NCBI GenBank assembly: GCA_014904985.1 | Contig: MU128960.1 | Coordinates: 62,001 to 126,000 of the forward strand | DNA length: 64,000 nucleotides | Direction of reading: 5' to 3' | From: Hydnum rufescens UP504 | Taxonomy: Eukaryota; Basidiomycota; Agaricomycetes; Cantharellales; Hydnaceae | Shown here: in pieces, positions 59,763-64,000 of the stretch | Layout of the letters: the number at the start of each line of letters is the position of its first letter | How positions within the stretch are numbered: the first letter of the stretch is position 1 | Notes under the pieces: generated by a model | The model's database searches: none | Seen by the model: the letters and a program-made list of their open reading frames with translations, nothing else | What the model was told of the DNA's origin: nothing | Made by a program: the position numbers and the translations under genes

Positions 59763-62700
59763 ATGGTGAGGTCCCAAATAAATGAAAACCAATCGCAATT
59801 TCCGCCGGCATGCGGCCTGGCGTTGAGTAGATTGTCACGGTTGTCATATACATAGCGCAGCGACCTTGATCAGCTTGTGTATACGCGCCATCCCACCCTC
59901 CATCTCTGAAGCCCACCATTGATTCTCTGGCAGAGCCCTCGAGCGGCCCAGAGGCCAACGTTGCCCCGAGTCGCCCTATCGCGTCCAATTCCTCTCCTTC
60001 CTCCACCCCAAATCTTTCAAATCCTTCTCCCACATCTTCTCTAGTGCCCACTACTCGGACAAGATCAGACGTCGAGTTGGAAGATTTTGCAAGTACTCCC
60101 ACCCGCATATCGTCACTCCGAGCTCCCATCTACACCACCCCTCATCCTCGCACCTCCTCAACGGCCATTTCGAACCACCCAGTCCCTCCTCTGGCTTCCC
60201 CAAGTTCATCGTCCGCCTCTGATTCGGAACGAGCACACAAACGACCGCGCGTTGGAAGCACAACAACCAGCAGGTGATGTCCCTGTTAACTGGGGGCTTC
60301 TTTGCCTCGTTTCGTACACATGCTTACACGTCGCAAATCTATGTCTTGTTCCCCTATCTTGTGTCCTTTTCCATGTCGCATAATAACGGTGTTCTGTTGT
60401 GTGATCATGCACCCCCATACTCATGTAGCCATCCTCAAGTTATCAGACTCGCAGCGGATTCAGAATCTAACATCTCGATGCAACCTGACGACTCGACTGA
60501 TCCTTCGTCTCTCGCAGGACCGTCGAATTCTGTCGAATCACTCCTCCTGGAGCCTGCTAATGGCGCCAGCAATGGTCACACGGGCGCATCAGGCCTGTTC
60601 ACCCCTATCGACTCCCTACACCCCGCGCCTTTCGATGGTCATGCATCCAATGGTAATAATGGGTTCGGCCCCTTGCCGACGACTGTGTCCACCCCTCATG
60701 GCGACGAGTCCATGACGAACTCGTCTCCCCTGTCGTCGTTCCCGTCAGCGACGAACGGCAGCAGGCAGGGGTACGGACATATTTATAATAATCTCCTGCA
60801 TGGTGTGGCGCGTGTCCATCCTCCGGGGACCACCATGTATAAGGACTCGAATATCCACCGTGATGAATATGTGCGGCTTGTGCTGCAAAGCCTGCGGGAC
60901 GTGGGTTATCTGTGGGTTATCGTTCACGCATATTTGTTGTGTGCTCGCTGGGTTACTTCTGATGCTAAATGCTGTTTATTTTGGTGCGTAGACAAACTGC
61001 TGCGGTCCTCGAGGCGGAATCTGGATATGTGTTCGAGTCAGATATGGTAGCTCAATTTCGACAGTCCGTATTACAAGGTCAGTGGGACGCTGTGGAGCAG
61101 GTATTGGAGGATATGGGTGTACATGGGGATGATCAATTACGGGTATGCTCCTCTTTGACGCTCCTTCCCTCGTCTCTCTCCATGCTTCAGTTTGCTGATT
61201 GGCATCTTCCGATCTCCTGTGTTTTCTTTGCCTTAGACGGCATACTTTTTGATTCGACAGCAGAAATATCTCGAGTCCTTGGAACAGCGGCGATCCGATA
61301 CGGCATTACAGATTCTGAGGAATGAGCTTGCTCCCCTCAGTTTTGATTCGGATAGGCTGCATCTCCTTTCCAGGCCAGTGTGGGCCGCTGTGGCGGTGGA
61401 TGTACGCTGACGTGTTAATTTGATTATTTGCAATAGTCTTATGATGTGTACGTCCACTGAGGACTTGATGAGACGGGCACAGTGGAGTGGTGCCATGGGA
61501 GAATCTCGGCATGACCTCCTTGTCGAACTTCAGCGTGAGTAAAGCTGCACTCCCAGACGGATGATCCCGTGGCGACCCATATCCGGGTTTCTACGTAAAC
61601 TAACTTTACGTTTCTAGGTACGATCCCTCCTTCGGTAATGATCCCTTCTCGGAGGCTTGAGTCGCTTTTGAATCAGGCTCAAGAAGCCCAGCAGCGGTCA
61701 TGCTTGTATCACAACACACAGGCGCCGTTCTCATTGTATACCGATCATAGTTGCGGCAAATCTCTCTTCCCGAGCATAACTACGAATGTCCTGGCAGAGC
61801 ACGATGACGAGGTGTGGACTATTGAGTGGAGTCGTGATGGGCGATTCTTGGCTTCTGGAGGCAAAGATCGTGCGGTGATCATTTGGCGTGTGGGGGTGAG
61901 TCGTGACCATGACCCGTGGCGATTGGAATAATGAGGCTGATAATGTGGCTTGTTGTTTTCTAGGCGTCGGTCGCAAATGCAGGCCGAGAGTGTCATGTCG
62001 AACGAGTAATAAGGGATCATGAGTCTGAGATAGGAGCGCTTGCATGGTCCTGGGACGGATCGACCCTGTTGAGTAGTGCTGATAGGACAGTCAAGATGTG
62101 GAACGTCAAGGTGCGAAGCTGGGCAGTCTCCATGTTCATCGGATTTCTGATCTCGATTGCTGCTTTGGTTATGGGATTATACAGACTGGTGTGTGTATCA
62201 AGGAAATCACGGATCATGGGCGTGTGGTCACATGCATCAAGTGGCTTCCTGACCAAGGCGGATTTGTGACAAGTGCAATGGACAGTAATATCTTTTTCTA
62301 CGTGTGTAGTTGGTTTTCCCTGCTTGAATGATCTTTTATTTGTTTATTCAATATCCTGTTCCTTGCGATAGGATAATCTGGGCAGCCGGATAGATAGTCG
62401 ATCTTTGCCAAAGGCTCCCCTTCGTGTGGTGGACTTTTCCATATCTCCCGATGGACAATATCTTGTTGCGGTTGGTCAACCAAACGAAGGTCAGGCCCAG
62501 GGCCCGACACCATTATTCGATTTACCATTAGGGGTATATTCTACGCTTGGCGATGACCTGCGGTCTAAGCGGACACAGCTCGTAATATTCGACCTAGAGA
62601 ACAAGACGACAAGAGCGTGAGCGTTTAATCATAGAAATTATTCATACTCCCACCCACTTTGGAGGATTTTGCTGAGGTGCTTCGACGTTCTAGTTCTCAG

Positions 62701-63324
62701 ATTCGGATCGGAGATATGACGAGTGTCAAGATTTCACCAGACTCACGCTTTGCTTTAATTAACTATGCGCCCAATGTGTGCCCAAAAATATTTTTTTCGC
62801 CACGCTATTTGAAAAGATTTACTGATAGGGGGCTTATTAAGGTTGTCTTCCTTTGGGACATGCAGACTTCACAGTTAGTGCGGCGTTTCCTCGGACACCA
62901 ACATGAACAGCACGTCCTTCGAAGCTCTTTCGGGGGGGTGAATGATACCTGGGTAGTTTCTGGCGGCGAGGGTATGTTGGCTTCTTTCGCGATTAGCCCG
63001 CTATTAATATGGATAGCACCCCCTCCAGATCAACTGATATATGTGTGGCATCGGGATACGGCAGAAATATTGGAGACGTTGGATGGGCACAAACATGGAT
63101 CAGTGAACTCGGTGTCATGGAATCCTGTGGATGATGGGGTGTTTGCCTCATGTTCCGACGATGGGACAATACGAGTCTGGGAAGCGCCGACTTGGACGTC
63201 TACTGGGGATAGTATCGCTGATTCCAGTGCAAGCTCTCACTCCAGTGGCTTACATGCTAAAGCACTGTATGGCATAAGGACCAATGGCTCCAATGACCGC
63301 GCGGCTTCCCCAAATTGGCACTGA
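59763..63324 (+). CDS. GID7: GID/CTLH ubiquitin ligase subunit Gid7/WDR26
   Basis: WD40 subunit of the GID/CTLH E3 ligase. A disordered Ser/Pro N-terminus is followed by HRDEYVRLVLQSLRDVGY (LisH), AAVLEAESGYVFESDMVAQFRQSVLQGQWDAVEQVLEDM (CTLH), LMRRAQWSG, IPPSVMIPSRRLESLLNQAQ, then WD repeats beginning LAEHDDEVWTIEWSRDGRFLASGGKDRAVIIW and ending GSVNSVSWNPVDDGVFASCSDDGTIRVWE. The C-terminus is ASPNWH. About ten introns. The start is tentative: no ATG opens the first long exon, but ATG at 59763 followed by GTGAGG and an acceptor at 59911 gives M|PTIDSLAEPSSG in phase. Confidence 0.92.
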
Positions 63325-63639
63325 GCGATTCCTCCCCTGTTTTTCGTTACTACTACTGAACTTTTCTCTTGTTCATGCTGTATCATACCCGCATGCAATC
63401 ACGTCTTTCTTCCCACTAGCACCACCAGTATCACACCAACACCACCATACTATTGCCTATTACCAACCACCTCCCCCCTTTTGCCATCCCTTTTCATCAC
63501 CACCCCATTTTTCAACGAACCCCAACATGCTCATCCACGGTAACACCAATTTCTTAATTGTAAAGATAGAAGCCTTTGCTTGTACAACATTGCTATTATT
63601 TGAGCTTGGCGCTCTGACGCCTTGTGAACAGTCCTGAGT

Positions 63640-64000
63640 ATGCCTGACCGAGGTGTTTTTTTGTGGGAAGCAACTTCGGAGACAATTATCAACACGCGGC
63701 GGAGAAATTGAATCTTTTGCACCATCTCGCCACCACTGACCCACCCTCCGCCCCCTCCCCATCCTAATTCGGCGTAGGGTGTACCAACTCTGGCGACGAC
63801 GACTTTTGTATGCAATACGACCCCGAACTGACTTTGATGAGGATGAGCCCTGGGCTTCGAATTGAGCACTCTTTCGACGACACTCTCAAAGGGCGCTTAC
63901 TGGACGTCTCCCCTCCAAGTTCCCGCATGTCTGGGCTCACTTCCGATTCCGAAAACGGGGCACCGCCAATGGACAAGGGAAAACGGCGGGAACTTCCTCC
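63640..64000 (+). CDS. 5' part of an unidentified gene, cut by right edge
   Basis: A candidate first exon ATGCCTGACCGAG (63640-63652) joins in phase over a 125-nt intron (branch-like CCTAATTC before GCGTAG at 63777) to GCTNSGDDDFCMQYDPELTLMRMSPGLRIEHSFDDTLKG, LLDVSPPSSRMSG and onward, open to the window end. Coding character is good from 63778. If the first exon is wrong, the start may be the ATG at 63812. No family can be named from about 75 residues. Confidence 0.55.

Noticed and set aside
1..64000. CRISPR arrays, operons, phage or bacterial mobile elements
   Set aside because: No such repeats or bacterial gene organisation; intron-rich genes show a eukaryotic nuclear sequence.

Overview
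The window looks like 64 kb of nuclear chromosome from a filamentous basidiomycete, probably Agaricomycotina. Genes on both strands are dense and interrupted by many GT-AG introns of about 50-65 nt. The protein families are fungal: a Ste18-type G gamma ending in a CaaX box, GPI-anchored cupredoxins, a WOPR (Gti1/Pac2) regulator, Stt4, Ymr1, Izh, Erv2, GARP Vps54 and a Gid7/WDR26 protein. Exon-intron models were built by hand from frame continuity, splice sites and protein-family expectation. They are reliable in conserved cores and weaker at termini.

Layout, left to right. A truncated L-asparaginase (minus) is followed by a MITE and by eIF2B-beta (plus). GUF1 (minus) and STT4 (plus) are divergent. 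A small membrane-protein gene (plus) follows, then ERV2 and a Gpt2/Sct1-type glycerol-3-phosphate acyltransferase (both minus), a signal-anchored protein of uncertain function (minus) and ADE4 (plus). A Cwf18/CCDC12 spliceosome gene (minus) is divergent from an elongin-A-like gene (plus). YMR1 myotubularin (minus) and an IZH/PAQR receptor (plus) are divergent with under 100 bp between them. Then come a TLC-domain protein and two related GPI cupredoxins (all minus) with a second MITE copy between the cupredoxins, a coiled-coil hypothetical (minus) divergent from STE18 (plus), and a thioredoxin (minus). A 3.4 kb stretch then holds only degraded coding-like fragments. Next are S-adenosylmethionine synthetase (plus), 3 kb of low-complexity DNA, the WOPR regulator (minus) divergent from VPS54 (plus), an Ecl1-like zinc-binding protein (plus), GID7/WDR26 (plus), and the first exons of a further gene cut by the right edge.

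Most genes are core cell functions: translation initiation and mitochondrial translation, phosphoinositide metabolism (Stt4 makes PI4P, Ymr1 removes the PI3P phosphate), phospholipid and purine synthesis, methyl-donor supply, ER oxidative folding, Golgi-endosome tethering and ubiquitin-dependent degradation. There is no biosynthetic cluster. Accessory content is limited to the MITE family, the cupredoxin pair and the decayed region.

The most interesting observations are an ADE4 start codon that appears to be split by an intron, a TA-flanked MITE next to a 5'-leader duplication, and single-base frame breaks in at least four otherwise intact genes (clear in SAM synthetase). The last suggests consensus errors in the assembly unless transcripts show otherwise.
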